Source of the DNA: Cellulomonas pakistanensis
GTDB lineage: Bacteria; Actinomycetota; Actinomycetes; Actinomycetales; Cellulomonadaceae
Length of the DNA: 64,000 nucleotides
Assembly (NCBI RefSeq): GCF_016862755.1
Contig: NZ_BONO01000001.1
Coordinates: forward strand, 1 to 64,000
Reading direction: 5' to 3'
Each line of letters begins with the position of its first letter. The stretch's first letter is position 1. Below, piece by piece: positions 18,897 through 27,364 of this stretch. Under the pieces are notes generated by a model. It ran no database searches. It saw only the letters and a program-made list of their open reading frames with translations, and was not told the DNA's origin. The position numbers were made by a program, and so were the translations under genes.

Positions 18897-20036
18897 TCAC
18901 GCCACCGACGTCCCGAACGCCAGCCCCAGCAGGTACGTCGCCGCGGCGGCGCCGAAGCCGATCGCGAGCTGTCGCAGCGCCCGCTTGGCCGGCGACGACC
19001 CCGACAGGACGCCGACCGTGGCGCCGGTGCCGAGCAGCGCGACACCGACCAGCCCCGAGGCGAGCGCGACCGCGGCCCAGCCCTCCATGCCCAGCAGGTA
19101 CGGCAGCACCGGGACGATCGCGCCGCCCGCGAAGAAGCAGAAGCTCGCCAGCGCGGCGCCCAGCGCGCTGCCGACGGTCTCGTGCTCGTCGACCTCCTCG
19201 GTGCCCGCGCCCGCGGCGGCCGCGTCGTCCGCGGGCAGCACCACCGCGCCGCCGCCGAGCACCGACAGGTCCGCGAGCACCCCGGCGGCACGGGCCTGCG
19301 CCTCCTCGGCGCCCATCCCCCGCGCCCGGTAGACCAGCGCGAGCTCGTTCGCGTCCAGGTCGAGGTGCGGCAGCGCGTCGCGCGCCTGCGGGCTCGGGCG
19401 GGAGGCCTCGAGCAGCTCGCGCTGCGAGCGCACCGAGACGTACTCGCCCGCGCCCATGGACAGCGCGCCGGCGAGCAGGCCGGCGAGGCCCGTCAGCAGC
19501 ACGGTCGACGTCGCGACGCCGCTCGCGCCGATGCCGAGCACCAGCGCGAGGTTGCTGACCAGGCCGTCGTTGGCGCCGAACACCGCCGCGCGGAACGTCC
19601 CGGACATCCGGCTGCGCCCGCGCATCGCGAGGCTGCGCACGACCTCCTCGTGGATCCGCTCGTCCGCCGCCATGGTCGGCGTGGCGTCGACGTCCTCGCC
19701 GTAGGTGGACCGCGCCTCGGCGCGCTGGGCGAGCGCGAGGACGAACACGCCGCCGAACCGCCGGGCCAGCGCGCCGAGCACGCGCGACCGGACGTCGCCG
19801 GGCAGCGGGCGGCCGACCTGGTCGCCGAGCAGGTCGAGCCAGTGCTGCTCGTGGCGCTTCTCCGCGTCGGCGAGCGCGAGCAGGATCGCGCGCTCCTCGC
19901 CGGTGCGGCGGGAGGCGAGGTCGCGGTAGGCGGCGGCCTCGGCGCGCTCGTCGGCGAGGTAGCGGCGCCAGCGGCGGATCTGGCGCCGCGTGGGCGCGAC
20001 GGCGGGGGCCCCGGGGGCCTGGTCGATGGGTGGCAC
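18897..20036 (-). CDS. VIT1/CCC1-family transporter with N-terminal ferritin-like domain
   Basis: About 379 aa. Residues about 10-135 form a ferritin/rubrerythrin-like four-helix domain with carboxylate motifs DERAEAAAYRDLA, EKRHEQHW and ERIHEEVV. The C-terminal part has the vacuolar iron transporter signature FGANDGLVSNLALVLG and five hydrophobic helices. Such MbfA-like proteins export Fe2+ (or Mn2+), the ferritin domain sensing or delivering iron. GTG 20036 has GGAG just before it; GTG 20057 in the same frame is possible. The siderophore-iron gene follows on the same strand, giving a two-gene iron locus. Confidence 0.88.
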   Translation of the reverse strand: MPPIDQAPGAPAVAPTRRQIRRWRRYLADERAEAAAYRDLASRRTGEERAILLALADAEKRHEQHWLDLLGDQVGRPLPGDVRSRVLGALARRFGGVFVLALAQRAEARSTYGEDVDATPTMAADERIHEEVVRSLAMRGRSRMSGTFRAAVFGANDGLVSNLALVLGIGASGVATSTVLLTGLAGLLAGALSMGAGEYVSVRSQRELLEASRPSPQARDALPHLDLDANELALVYRARGMGAEEAQARAAGVLADLSVLGGGAVVLPADDAAAAGAGTEEVDEHETVGSALGAALASFCFFAGGAIVPVLPYLLGMEGWAAVALASGLVGVALLGTGATVGVLSGSSPAKRALRQLAIGFGAAAATYLLGLAFGTSVA

Positions 20037-20083
20037 GGTGCTCCATGGTGGGCGCACCGGAGCCCGGAGTCACGCGATCCGCG

Positions 20084-20105
20084 CCGATTCGGGCGCCCGA
20101 ATCGG
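20084..20105. repeat. 22-bp perfect palindrome
   Basis: CCGATTCGGGCGCCCGAATC plus GG is self-complementary over 22 bases, 27-48 bases before the candidate starts of the VIT1-type gene. It could be an operator for that gene or the hairpin that ends the upstream gene. Confidence 0.6.
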
Positions 20106-20166
20106 GCGGTCCGCACGGCCCGCGCCGAGCACCCGGGGCGCCCCCGCGAGGTCGTGCGGCGAGGCG

Positions 20167-20184
20167 GTCCGGCGCCCGCCGGAC
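20167..20184 (-). terminator. Hairpin after the small hypothetical gene
   Basis: GTCCGGCG (20167-20174) pairs with 20177-20184, leaving a 2-base gap; it lies 13 bases past the stop codon of the gene at 20197-20562. Confidence 0.45.
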
Positions 20185-20196
20185 GGCCGGCCGGGC

Positions 20197-20562
20197 TCAG
20201 TCCTCCCAGGGCGGCGTCTCGTCCAGCTTCGCGTAGTACTTCGCGAGGTGGCTCTTCACCCGGTCGACGTCCTTCGCCGGCAGGTCGACCCCGCCGCGCG
20301 AGCCCTGCACCACGGCCGCCGCCGCGAACACGCCGCGCGGGACGGCGACGAGCCTCCCGCCCACCACGTCGGCGATCAGCAGCTTGTATGCGGTGAAGTT
20401 CTGCTTGGCGTCGGCGTCGTACCAGACGTGCGCGTCGCGGTACTTCTCGTTCGGCTCGTCCTCGGCGTCCGCCCACGCGCGCACGCGCTTCTCGGCGGAC
20501 GCCCCGTCCCACGCGCGGTCGCGGTCGGCCAGCGGCAGGTCCTGGAACGCGGTCACGGCCAT
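20197..20562 (-). CDS. Conserved hypothetical protein
   Basis: 121-aa soluble protein, no membrane segment. It begins MAVTAFQDLPLADRDRAW after AGGAGG, has a central NFTAYKLLIADVVGGRLVAVPRGVF and ends HLAKYYAKLDETPPWED. The end motif and the overall pattern recall short proteins found in actinobacterial genomes and phages, but I cannot name a function. No other phage-like gene is near. Confidence 0.65.
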   Translation of the reverse strand: MAVTAFQDLPLADRDRAWDGASAEKRVRAWADAEDEPNEKYRDAHVWYDADAKQNFTAYKLLIADVVGGRLVAVPRGVFAAAAVVQGSRGGVDLPAKDVDRVKSHLAKYYAKLDETPPWED

Positions 20563-20586
20563 CGGCCGCACCTCCTCGGCAACGCG

Positions 20587-20618
20587 GCGGCTGCGCAACC
20601 CCGCGGTTGCGCAGCCGC
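20587..20618 (-). terminator. 14-bp hairpin after LLM gene
   Basis: GCGGCTGCGCAACC (20587-20600) and its exact complement (20605-20618) around a CCGC loop, 5 bases past the LLM oxidoreductase stop and just before the AGGAGG of the next gene. Confidence 0.75.
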
Positions 20619-20623
20619 GGGGT

Positions 20624-21634
20624 TCAGGACGACGGGGCGGCGTCCCGGAGCTTCTGCAGCAGCGGCTCGGCGACCTCGTCGAGGAACTGCTGCTGCGCGG
20701 CGTCGCCCACCTGCACCAGGGCGATGTCGGTGAACCCGGCCTCCCAGTACGGCTGGATCTTCTCGACGATCGCGTCCAGGTCCGGCCCGCACGGGATGGT
20801 CTCCGCGACGTCGTCCGGCCGCACGTACTGGCTCGCGGCGGCGAACGCCTCGGTCGTCGGCAGGTCGGCGTTCACGCTCCACCCGCCGGCGAACCAGCGG
20901 AACTGCTCGTGCGCGCGCTGCTTCGCGGTCTCGAGATCAGGATCCCACGAGATCGGGATCTGGCCGATCTTGCGGGACGGCGGCGGGGTCTCGCCGCCGA
21001 TCGACTGCGCGACCTCGGTGCGCGCCTCGTCCCAGGAGGACAGCAGCTCGGCCTCCGGGTCGGTCGCGATCAGGTGGTCGGCCAGCGGCGCGAACCGGGA
21101 CACCGACTGCGCGCCCGACACGGCGATGCCGATCTCGACCGGGGCGTCCGGGAGGTCCCAGAGCTTCGCCGAGTCGGTGCGGAAGTGCACGCCGTCGAAC
21201 GTCAGGCGCTCGCCGTCGAGGAGCGACCGGATGATCTCGACGGCCTCCTCCATCATGTCGTGCCGCTCGCCGACGGCCGGCCAGCGCTCTCCGACCACGT
21301 GCTCGTTGAGGTTCTCGCCGGCGCCGAGGCCGAGCGTGAACCGGCCGTCCGACAGCACGCCGAGCGTGGCGGCCTTCTGCGCGACGACCGCCGGGTGGTA
21401 CCGGACGATCGGGCAGGTCACGTACGTCATCAGGTCGACGCGGGACGTCACCTGGGAGACGGCGCCGAGCAGCGACCACGCGTACGGCGCGTGGCCCTGC
21501 TCGTCGACCCACGGGAAGTAGTGGTCGGAGGAGACGAGGAAGTCGAAGCCGGTCTTCTCGGCGTCCGCCGCGTACCCCACGAGCTGCTTCGGCCCGGACT
21601 GCTCGGTCATGAGGGTGTACCCGAATCGCGTCAT
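20624..21634 (-). CDS. LLM-class F420-dependent oxidoreductase
   Basis: 336-aa luciferase-like monooxygenase-fold protein, close in pattern to the F420-dependent glucose-6-phosphate dehydrogenase-like subfamily (RFGYTLMTEQ start, SSDHYFPWVDEQGHAPYAWSLL, TLGLGAGENLNEHVVG). These TIM-barrel enzymes use coenzyme F420, pointing to an F420-making actinobacterium. Substrate unknown. ATG 21634 chosen because the conserved block starts immediately after it. Confidence 0.88.
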   Translation of the reverse strand: MTRFGYTLMTEQSGPKQLVGYAADAEKTGFDFLVSSDHYFPWVDEQGHAPYAWSLLGAVSQVTSRVDLMTYVTCPIVRYHPAVVAQKAATLGVLSDGRFTLGLGAGENLNEHVVGERWPAVGERHDMMEEAVEIIRSLLDGERLTFDGVHFRTDSAKLWDLPDAPVEIGIAVSGAQSVSRFAPLADHLIATDPEAELLSSWDEARTEVAQSIGGETPPPSRKIGQIPISWDPDLETAKQRAHEQFRWFAGGWSVNADLPTTEAFAAASQYVRPDDVAETIPCGPDLDAIVEKIQPYWEAGFTDIALVQVGDAAQQQFLDEVAEPLLQKLRDAAPSS

Positions 21635-21692
21635 GCATCCGAGCCTCACACCGACCGGCCGCCCCGGCATCCCGGGGCGGCCGGCCCGGCGG

Positions 21693-22556
21693 TCAGGCCT
21701 GCGCGAGGGCGGCGCGCAGGGCGTCGACGAGCGGGGTGGTGGGTCGGCCGAGGAGGCGCGCCAGGTCGCCCGGCGTCGCGGCGAGCAGCCCGTCGCGGGT
21801 GTTCTCCTCCAGGGCGACGACGAACCCGACGGTGCCCTCGTCGAGCCCGGCGGCGGCCAGGTCGGCGGCGCGCTGCGCGGACGACACCGCGCGGTAGGCC
21901 ACCGGCCGGCCCAGGAGCTCGGAGGCGGCCGCGGCGAGCTCGTCGAAGCCCCACGCCTCGTCGCCGGACAGCTCGTACACGGCGTCGTCGTGGCCCTCGG
22001 TCCGCAGCACCACGGCGGCGGCCGCGGCGAAGTCGTCGCGCGGCGCGGAGGCCACCCGGCCGTCGCCGTACGCGCCGACGATCTCGCCGGTCTCGCCGGC
22101 CCGCTGCACGTCGCCGAGGTAGTTCTCGGTGTACCAGCCGTTGCGCAGGATCGTGAAGACGAGGCCGGACCCGCGCAGGATCTCCTCGGTGGCCCTGTGC
22201 TCCGGCGCCAGCACCAGCGGCGACGTGTCGGCCTGCGGCGCGGACGTGTAGACGAGGCGGCGGACCCCCGCGCCCTTGGCGGCCTCGATGACCGCGCGGT
22301 GCTGCTCGACGCGCTGCCCGACCTCGCTGCCGGAGATCAGCAGGACCGTCTCGGCCCCCTCCAGCGCGGCGGCGACCGTCTCGGGCTGCCCGTAGTCGAG
22401 CCGCGCGACCCGGACGCCGCGCTCCGCGAGGTCCGCGAGCGCCTCGGTGCGGCGGCCGGCCGCGACGATGCTGCCGGCCGGGACGCCGTCGGCGAGCAGG
22501 TGGGTGACGACGAGGCGGCCGAGGTGGCCGGTGGCGCCGGTGACGACGATCGACAT
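21693..22556 (-). CDS. NmrA-like NAD(P)H-binding oxidoreductase (QorB-like)
   Basis: 287-aa atypical SDR with an N-terminal Rossmann motif VVTGATGHLGRLVVTHLL (about residues 4-21) and RNGWYTENY (about 140-148) typical of the NmrA/QOR2 group that reduces quinones or senses NADPH. The catalytic Tyr-Lys pair of classical SDRs is not evident. AGGAG lies 7 bases before ATG 22556. It is divergent from an HxlR-family regulator gene, the same arrangement as qorB-qorR in corynebacteria, which suggests redox or quinone control. Confidence 0.85.
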   Translation of the reverse strand: MSIVVTGATGHLGRLVVTHLLADGVPAGSIVAAGRRTEALADLAERGVRVARLDYGQPETVAAALEGAETVLLISGSEVGQRVEQHRAVIEAAKGAGVRRLVYTSAPQADTSPLVLAPEHRATEEILRGSGLVFTILRNGWYTENYLGDVQRAGETGEIVGAYGDGRVASAPRDDFAAAAAVVLRTEGHDDAVYELSGDEAWGFDELAAAASELLGRPVAYRAVSSAQRAADLAAAGLDEGTVGFVVALEENTRDGLLAATPGDLARLLGRPTTPLVDALRAALAQA

Positions 22557-22648
22557 GGGAAGACTCCTGGAGGTAGGGCGTGCCCGGCCGCCTGACGCGT
22601 CCGGCACCCGCCCCAACGGCCCGCGAGGGTCCACCCTTCCCGGTCGCC

Positions 22649-22672
22649 GGTACCCACTTCCGGGTAAGGTAC
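22649..22672. promoter_or_regulatory. Promoter and candidate HxlR operator
   Basis: Between the divergent genes: TACCC (22651-22655) and GGGTA (22662-22666) form an inverted repeat, and GGTAC occurs at 22649 and 22668. The -10 box TAAGGT (22665-22670) lies 6 bases before the regulator ATG, so binding would repress it. Confidence 0.55.
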
Positions 22673-22676
22673 TGGC

Positions 22677-23072
22677 ATGGCGGTAAGCATCGTGGCCACG
22701 ACCCCGACCACCCCCGGGTTCGCGCTGAGCGACCTGCTCACCGACGGCGTGCTGTCGTCCGCGTGCCCGAGCCGGGTCGTGCTCGACCACGTCACCAGCA
22801 AGTGGGGCGTCCTCGTCCTGGTCGCGCTGTCCGAGCGGACGCTGCGCTGGGGCGAGCTCCGCCGCCTGGTCGAGGGCATCAGCGAGAAGATGCTCGCCTC
22901 GACCCTGCGCACGCTCGAGGCCGACGGCCTCGTCCTCCGCGAGGCCACCCCGTCGATCCCGCCGCGGGTCGACTACTCGCTCACCCCGCTGGGCCGCGAC
23001 CTCGCGGACCACCTGCTGCCGCTCATGGGCTGGGTCGTGCGGCACGCGGACGCGATGGTCGCGCGCGGCTGA
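22677..23072 (+). CDS. HxlR-family transcriptional regulator
   Basis: 131-aa winged-helix regulator (DUF24/HxlR). SACPSRVVLDHVTSKWGVLVLVAL (shown in part; about residues 28-50) carries Cys30, the conserved N-terminal cysteine that senses quinones or diamide in QorR and YodB. The wing region VDYSLTPLGRDLADHL is intact. It probably represses itself and the divergent NmrA-like gene, released by thiol oxidation (inference from family and layout). Leaderless start. Confidence 0.88.
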   Translation: MAVSIVATTPTTPGFALSDLLTDGVLSSACPSRVVLDHVTSKWGVLVLVALSERTLRWGELRRLVEGISEKMLASTLRTLEADGLVLREATPSIPPRVDYSLTPLGRDLADHLLPLMGWVVRHADAMVARG

Positions 23073-23160
23073 CCAGCGTCGCCGGCCCGCCCGCGGCGGT
23101 CCACAGCGGGGGCGCCTACCCTTGACCCCCGCACCCCGTCACCGACCGAAGGACGAGCAC

Positions 23161-24087
23161 GTGCGCCGTACGGCCGCCTCCCTCCTCGCCGCCTCCCTCC
23201 TGCTGCTCGCCGCGTGCGGCGACGGGGGTGGTGCGGACGACTCCGCCTCCCCGAGCGAGACCGCCTCGGCCGCCGCCACGGCGTCCGCCGAGGACGTCGC
23301 CGCGCTCGAGGGCGTGACCCTGACCGGTGAGCCCGGCCAGGAGCCGTCCTTCGAGTTCGAGCAGCCGTTCACCGTCTCCGCCCCGGTCGCGCGCGTCGCG
23401 AGCCCCGGGGAGGGCGACACGATCGCCGAGGGCGACCTGGTGACCGTGAACCTCACCGCGGTGAGCGGCGAGGACGGCAGCAGCCAGGGCTCGACCTACG
23501 GCGCCGAGCCGCAGCAGTACCTCGCGGACGCCACGGCGCTGCCCGAGGTCATGCTCGCCGAGCTCGTCGGCCAGCAGGTCGGCGCGCGCGTCCTGTACGC
23601 CGAGCCGTCGTCCGACCTCACGCTCATCTGGGCCTTCGAGATCGTGAGCACCGAGGCCGTGCCGACGCGCGCCGAGGGCACCGCGGTCACCGACCTGCCC
23701 GAGGGCCTGCCGACGGTCACCCTGGACGAGGACGGCGCGCCGTCCATCGAGCCCGTCGACGCCGAGCCGCCGACCGAGCTGGTCGTCCAGCCGCTGATCC
23801 AGGGCACGGGCGCCGCGGTCGAGGCCGGGGCGACCGTCACGATCCAGTACACGGGCTGGCTCTGGGACGGCACGCAGTTCGACTCGTCCTGGGAGCGCGG
23901 CGCGCCCGCGACCTTCCCGCTGACGAACCTCATCCAGGGCTGGCAGCAGGGCATCGCCGGCCAGCCGGTCGGCAGCCAGGTGCTGCTCGTCGTCCCGCCG
24001 GACCTCGGCTACGGCGACGAGGACTCCGGGGACATCCCCGGCGGCTCGACGCTGGTCTTCGTCGTGGACATCCTCGCCGCGTCCTGA
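23161..24087 (+). CDS. FKBP-type peptidyl-prolyl isomerase lipoprotein
   Basis: 308-aa secreted lipoprotein: signal helix and lipobox LLAACG at about residues 14-19. The C-terminal about 100 residues are a standard FKBP domain (TIQYTGWLWDGTQFDSSW, LIQGWQQGIAG, PPDLGYGDEDSGDIPGGSTLVF). The middle region (about 65-170) looks like a second, degenerate FKBP-like domain without the catalytic residues. It should help fold exported proteins on the outer face of the membrane. GTG 23161 preceded by GAAGGACGAG. Confidence 0.9.
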   Translation: MRRTAASLLAASLLLLAACGDGGGADDSASPSETASAAATASAEDVAALEGVTLTGEPGQEPSFEFEQPFTVSAPVARVASPGEGDTIAEGDLVTVNLTAVSGEDGSSQGSTYGAEPQQYLADATALPEVMLAELVGQQVGARVLYAEPSSDLTLIWAFEIVSTEAVPTRAEGTAVTDLPEGLPTVTLDEDGAPSIEPVDAEPPTELVVQPLIQGTGAAVEAGATVTIQYTGWLWDGTQFDSSWERGAPATFPLTNLIQGWQQGIAGQPVGSQVLLVVPPDLGYGDEDSGDIPGGSTLVFVVDILAAS

Positions 24088-24123
24088 CCCACCCCGGCGC
24101 CGGCAGCGCGCCGCACCGCACGC

Positions 24124-24161
24124 ACAGGGACCTCGGTCGCACCAGCGGCCGAGGTCCCTGT
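24124..24161 (+). terminator. 13-bp terminator hairpin
   Basis: ACAGGGACCTCGG (24124-24136) pairs exactly with 24149-24161 around a 12-base loop, 37 bases after the FKBP stop. Confidence 0.75.
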
Positions 24162-24181
24162 CGTCCCGCGACCCGCGTGGT

Positions 24182-24187
24182 TAGCCT
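24182..24187 (+). promoter_or_regulatory. -10 box for EF-G2 gene
   Basis: TAGCCT, 35 bases before ATG 24223, leaving a short leader with GAAGGA as ribosome site. Confidence 0.5.
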
Positions 24188-24222
24188 GGCCGTCTTGGCA
24201 CCGGCTCCTCGAAGGACGTGCG

Positions 24223-26304
24223 ATGGACGCGGCAACGACGCCGACGGTCCGCAACGTGGCGCTCGTCGGCCACGGCGGATCGGGCAAGACGACACTCGCC
24301 GAGGCCCTGCTCCTGCGCGCCGGGGCCGTCCCGCGCGCCGGGCGGGTCGAGGACGGCTCGACGGTCTGCGACCACGAGCCCGAGGAGGTGGCGCGCGGCT
24401 CCTCCGTGGCGCTCGGCGTGGCCGACCTCGACTGGACGTGCAGCCAGGGCAGCACCCACCGCGTCACCCTCCTGGACACGCCGGGGTCGCCCGACTTCGC
24501 GGGGGCGGTGGACGCGGCCCTCGGCGTCGCCGACCTCGCGGTGCTGGTGGTGAGCGCCGTCGACGGGGTCCAGTCCGGGACGGAGGCGGCGTGGCGGCGG
24601 TGCGACGAGGCGGGGATCCCCCGCCTCGTCGTCGTCTCGCAGGAGAACCGCGCCCGCGCCGACTTCCACCGCGTGCTGGACCAGGTGCGCGACCTGGCCG
24701 CGCGGACCGGCCACGACCCCGCCGCGGTGCTGCCCCTGGAGCTGCCGCTCGGTGAGGAGCAGGCGCTGCACGGGGTCGCCGACGTGCTGTCGGACCGCGG
24801 GCTGGACTACGGCGCGGACGGCCGGCACCGCGACTGCGAGCTGCCCGCGGACGTCGCGGACGAGGAGCACCGGTTGCACGGCGAGGTGACGGAGGAGATC
24901 GTCGCGCACGACGACGACCAGCTGGAGCGCTACCTGTCCGGGGACGAGCCCGGCCCGGCCGACCTGGAGCGGACGCTGGCGCGCGAGGTCGCGTCCTGCG
25001 GCGCGGTGCCCGTGCTCGTGGCGTCCGCGGCGACCGGCGTCGGGATCGACCGGCTCGCCGACCTCGTGTGCGAGATCGGCCCCTCCCCGGCGGACCGGCC
25101 CGCGCGGCTCCGGGTCGGCGGCGGCGGACCGGACGACGGCGCGACCACCGAGCTGCCCGCCGACCCGGCCGGCGAGCCCGTGCTGCACGTGTTCCGGACC
25201 GTCGCCGACCCGTTCGTCGGCCAGGTGTCGGTCTTCAAGGTGCTGTCGGGGACGGTGCGGTCGGGCGACCGCCTGACGACCGCCGCCGGCACCGAGGAGC
25301 GGCTGCACGGCCTGTTCCGGCTGCGCGGGCGCGAGCACCTGCCGGTCGACGCGGTCCCCGCGGGCGGCATCGCGGCGGTGGCCAAGCTCGGCTCCGCGCC
25401 CACCGGCACGCTGCTCGCAGCCCGCGCGCAGCCGGTCCGCCCCGCGACCCTGCCCGCCCGGCCCCCCGTGATCGGCGTCGCGCTGGTGCCGGTCAGCCAG
25501 GCCGACGACGACAAGCTGTCCGCCGCGCTCACCCGGCTCGCCGCCGAGGACCCGACCCTCGTGGTCGAGCGCACCGCGCACCAGGCGGTGCTGCGCGGGC
25601 TCGGCGACGCGCACCTGGCCGTGGCGGTCGAACGGCTGGCCCGGGTGTTCGGCGTGCACGTCACCACCGAGCCCGTGCGGATCGCCTACCGGGAGACCCT
25701 CGCCCGGCCCGCCGAGGCGGAGGGCCGGCTCAAGAAGCAGTCCGGCGGGCACGGGCAGTTCGCGGTCGTGCAGCTCCGGCTCACCCCGCTGCCGCCCGGG
25801 TCCGGGTTCGCGTTCGTCGACTCCGTCGTCGGCGGCGCCGTCCCCCGGTCCTACCTGCCAGCCGTCGAGCGCGGCGCGGCCGAGGCGCTCGCCGCCGGCG
25901 GTCCACTGGGGCACCCCGTCGTCGACGTGCAGGTCGAGGTCCACGACGGCAAGGCGCACGCGGTCGACTCCTCCGACATGGCGTTCCGCACCGCCGCCGC
26001 GGCGGGCGTCCGCGCCGCGCTCGCCTCTGCCGGCACCGTGCTGCTCGAGCCGACCCTGGGCGTCACCGTCGTCGTGCCGCCCGACGCGCAGGGCGACGTG
26101 CTCGGCGACCTGTCGGGGCGGCGCGGCCGGATCTCCGCGAGCAGCACCACGGACGACGGCCGGGTGCGGATCGAGGCCGTGGTCCCCGAGGCCGAGGTCG
26201 TGCGGTACGCCCTCGACCTGCGGGCGCTCACCGGCGGACGGGGCGAGGTGCTGCTCGAGCCGGGCGGCTACGAGGTCCGGCCGGGCCACCTGACGCGGGT
26301 GTGA
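24223..26304 (+). CDS. Elongation factor G-like protein EF-G2
   Basis: 693-aa translational GTPase of the EF-G2 group found beside canonical EF-G in actinobacteria; known EF-G2 proteins bind GTP but their role is unclear. G1 is GHGGSGKTT (about residues 17-25), G3 is LLDTPGSPDF (about 85-94). The G4 position reads SQEN instead of NKxD (about 140-143), so the guanine-recognition Asp is Asn. Domain IV with KKQSGGHGQFAVV and domain V are present. Leader with GAAGGA before ATG 24223. Convergent with a MerR gene 16 bases away. Confidence 0.88.
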   Translation: MDAATTPTVRNVALVGHGGSGKTTLAEALLLRAGAVPRAGRVEDGSTVCDHEPEEVARGSSVALGVADLDWTCSQGSTHRVTLLDTPGSPDFAGAVDAALGVADLAVLVVSAVDGVQSGTEAAWRRCDEAGIPRLVVVSQENRARADFHRVLDQVRDLAARTGHDPAAVLPLELPLGEEQALHGVADVLSDRGLDYGADGRHRDCELPADVADEEHRLHGEVTEEIVAHDDDQLERYLSGDEPGPADLERTLAREVASCGAVPVLVASAATGVGIDRLADLVCEIGPSPADRPARLRVGGGGPDDGATTELPADPAGEPVLHVFRTVADPFVGQVSVFKVLSGTVRSGDRLTTAAGTEERLHGLFRLRGREHLPVDAVPAGGIAAVAKLGSAPTGTLLAARAQPVRPATLPARPPVIGVALVPVSQADDDKLSAALTRLAAEDPTLVVERTAHQAVLRGLGDAHLAVAVERLARVFGVHVTTEPVRIAYRETLARPAEAEGRLKKQSGGHGQFAVVQLRLTPLPPGSGFAFVDSVVGGAVPRSYLPAVERGAAEALAAGGPLGHPVVDVQVEVHDGKAHAVDSSDMAFRTAAAAGVRAALASAGTVLLEPTLGVTVVVPPDAQGDVLGDLSGRRGRISASSTTDDGRVRIEAVVPEAEVVRYALDLRALTGGRGEVLLEPGGYEVRPGHLTRV

Positions 26305-26320
26305 CCGCGGCCCGGCCGGC

Positions 26321-26731
26321 TCAGCCCGCCGCCGCCTCGGGCACCGGCGCGCCCGACCCGAGCCGATCGGCGTAGACGTCGATCTTCCGCTCGATCGTCG
26401 CCAGGTGCTCCTGGACCTCGGCGAGGTGCGCCCGCACGGCGTCCCGGTGCGCCTCCAGCAGCGCCAGCCGCCGCGGCTCCGTGCCGTCGCCCTCCCGCAC
26501 GAGCTCGGCGTACTCCCGGATCTCCCGGATCGGCATGCCGGTGGCCCGCAGCCGGGTCAGCAGGTGGATCCAGGCGAGGTCGCGCTCGGTGTACCGGCGG
26601 TGCCCGGACGACGCCCGCTCGACGGCCTCGAGCAGCAGGCCGTCGCGCTCGTAGTAGCGGAGCGTGTGGGGCGTCAGCCCGGTCGCCGCGGCGGCCTCGG
26701 CGATGGTGCGGGTGCGGCTGTCCTGGGTCAC
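26321..26731 (-). CDS. MerR-family transcriptional regulator
   Basis: 136-aa regulator: N-terminal winged helix TIAEAAAATGLTPHTLRYYERDGLL (shown by its ends; about residues 9-33) with the RYYE motif, then a coiled-coil dimerisation helix (about 85-120). No cysteine cluster for metal binding, so the effector is more likely organic. GTG 26731. Divergent from the DoxX-like gene, its probable target along with itself. Confidence 0.85.
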   Translation of the reverse strand: MTQDSRTRTIAEAAAATGLTPHTLRYYERDGLLLEAVERASSGHRRYTERDLAWIHLLTRLRATGMPIREIREYAELVREGDGTEPRRLALLEAHRDAVRAHLAEVQEHLATIERKIDVYADRLGSGAPVPEAAAG

Positions 26732-26806
26732 GCTCTCAGCATGCTCCTGTCGGCGGCCCGGGGACCCGCCCGCGCCGGTCGCCCTGCGCGCCGGCCCCGC
26801 CCGCCG

Positions 26807-26812
26807 TAGCGT
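26807..26812 (+). promoter_or_regulatory. -10 box for DoxX-like gene
   Basis: TAGCGT, 32 bases before GTG 26845; GAGGAGG follows as ribosome site. Confidence 0.45.
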
Positions 26813-26844
26813 CGAGGCGACATCCCCACCTTCGAGGAGGACGC

Positions 26845-27309
26845 GTGAAGCTCCGTCACCTGCCCCTGCGCCTGGGCGCCGGCGCCTACATCCTGAACTC
26901 CGGCCTGGACAAGCTCGGCGCCGACGAGGACACCGCGAAGGGCCTGCACGGCACCGCCGCCGGGGCGTACCCGTTCCTCGCGGACGTGGACCCGAAGACG
27001 TTCACGAAGGCGCTCGCGGTGACCGAGGTCGGGCTGGGCACCGCGCTGCTCGTCCCGGTCTTCCCCCGCGTCGCCGTCGCGACCGGGTTCACCGCGTTCT
27101 CCGCGGCGCTCGTCGGGATGTACTTCCGCACCCCCGCGCTGCACCGCGGCGAGGGCGACCCGCGGCCCAACCCGAACGGCATCGGGATCGCCAAGGACGT
27201 CGTGATCCTCGGCGCCGCGGCGTCGTACCTCATCGACACGCTGACGTCCTCGGCGAAGAAGGCCGGCGTGAAGGCGGCGAAGAAGGCCAAGGGCGCCGTC
27301 CACCGCTGA
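26845..27309 (+). CDS. DoxX-like small membrane protein
   Basis: 154-aa protein with about four hydrophobic helices, a YILNSGLDKLGAD N-terminal segment, and a Lys-rich C-terminal tail. It resembles DoxX/DoxD-type membrane proteins, whose biochemical role is mostly unknown. GTG 26845 follows GAGGAGG. A divergent MerR regulator lies upstream. Confidence 0.65.
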   Translation: MKLRHLPLRLGAGAYILNSGLDKLGADEDTAKGLHGTAAGAYPFLADVDPKTFTKALAVTEVGLGTALLVPVFPRVAVATGFTAFSAALVGMYFRTPALHRGEGDPRPNPNGIGIAKDVVILGAAASYLIDTLTSSAKKAGVKAAKKAKGAVHR

Positions 27310-27320
27310 CGGTCCCGGAC

Positions 27321-27364
27321 GACGACGGCGACCCCGGGCCCGGGCTCGGGGCCGCCCCGTCGTC
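27321..27364 (+). terminator. Imperfect hairpin after DoxX-like gene
   Basis: GACGACGG (27321-27328) pairs with 27357-27364, with further GC pairing inside. The rest of the gap to 27525 holds no convincing gene; a 26-codon open frame from a GTG near 27387 has no ribosome site. Confidence 0.5.

Noticed and set aside
24181..26289. A 702-codon minus-strand frame opposite EF-G2
   Set aside because: Low-complexity His/Arg/Gly-rich translation with no family motif; a shadow of EF-G2 codon bias. Similar long frames opposite the galactanase, ABC-F, PBP, CopA and flippase-like genes were rejected for the same reason.
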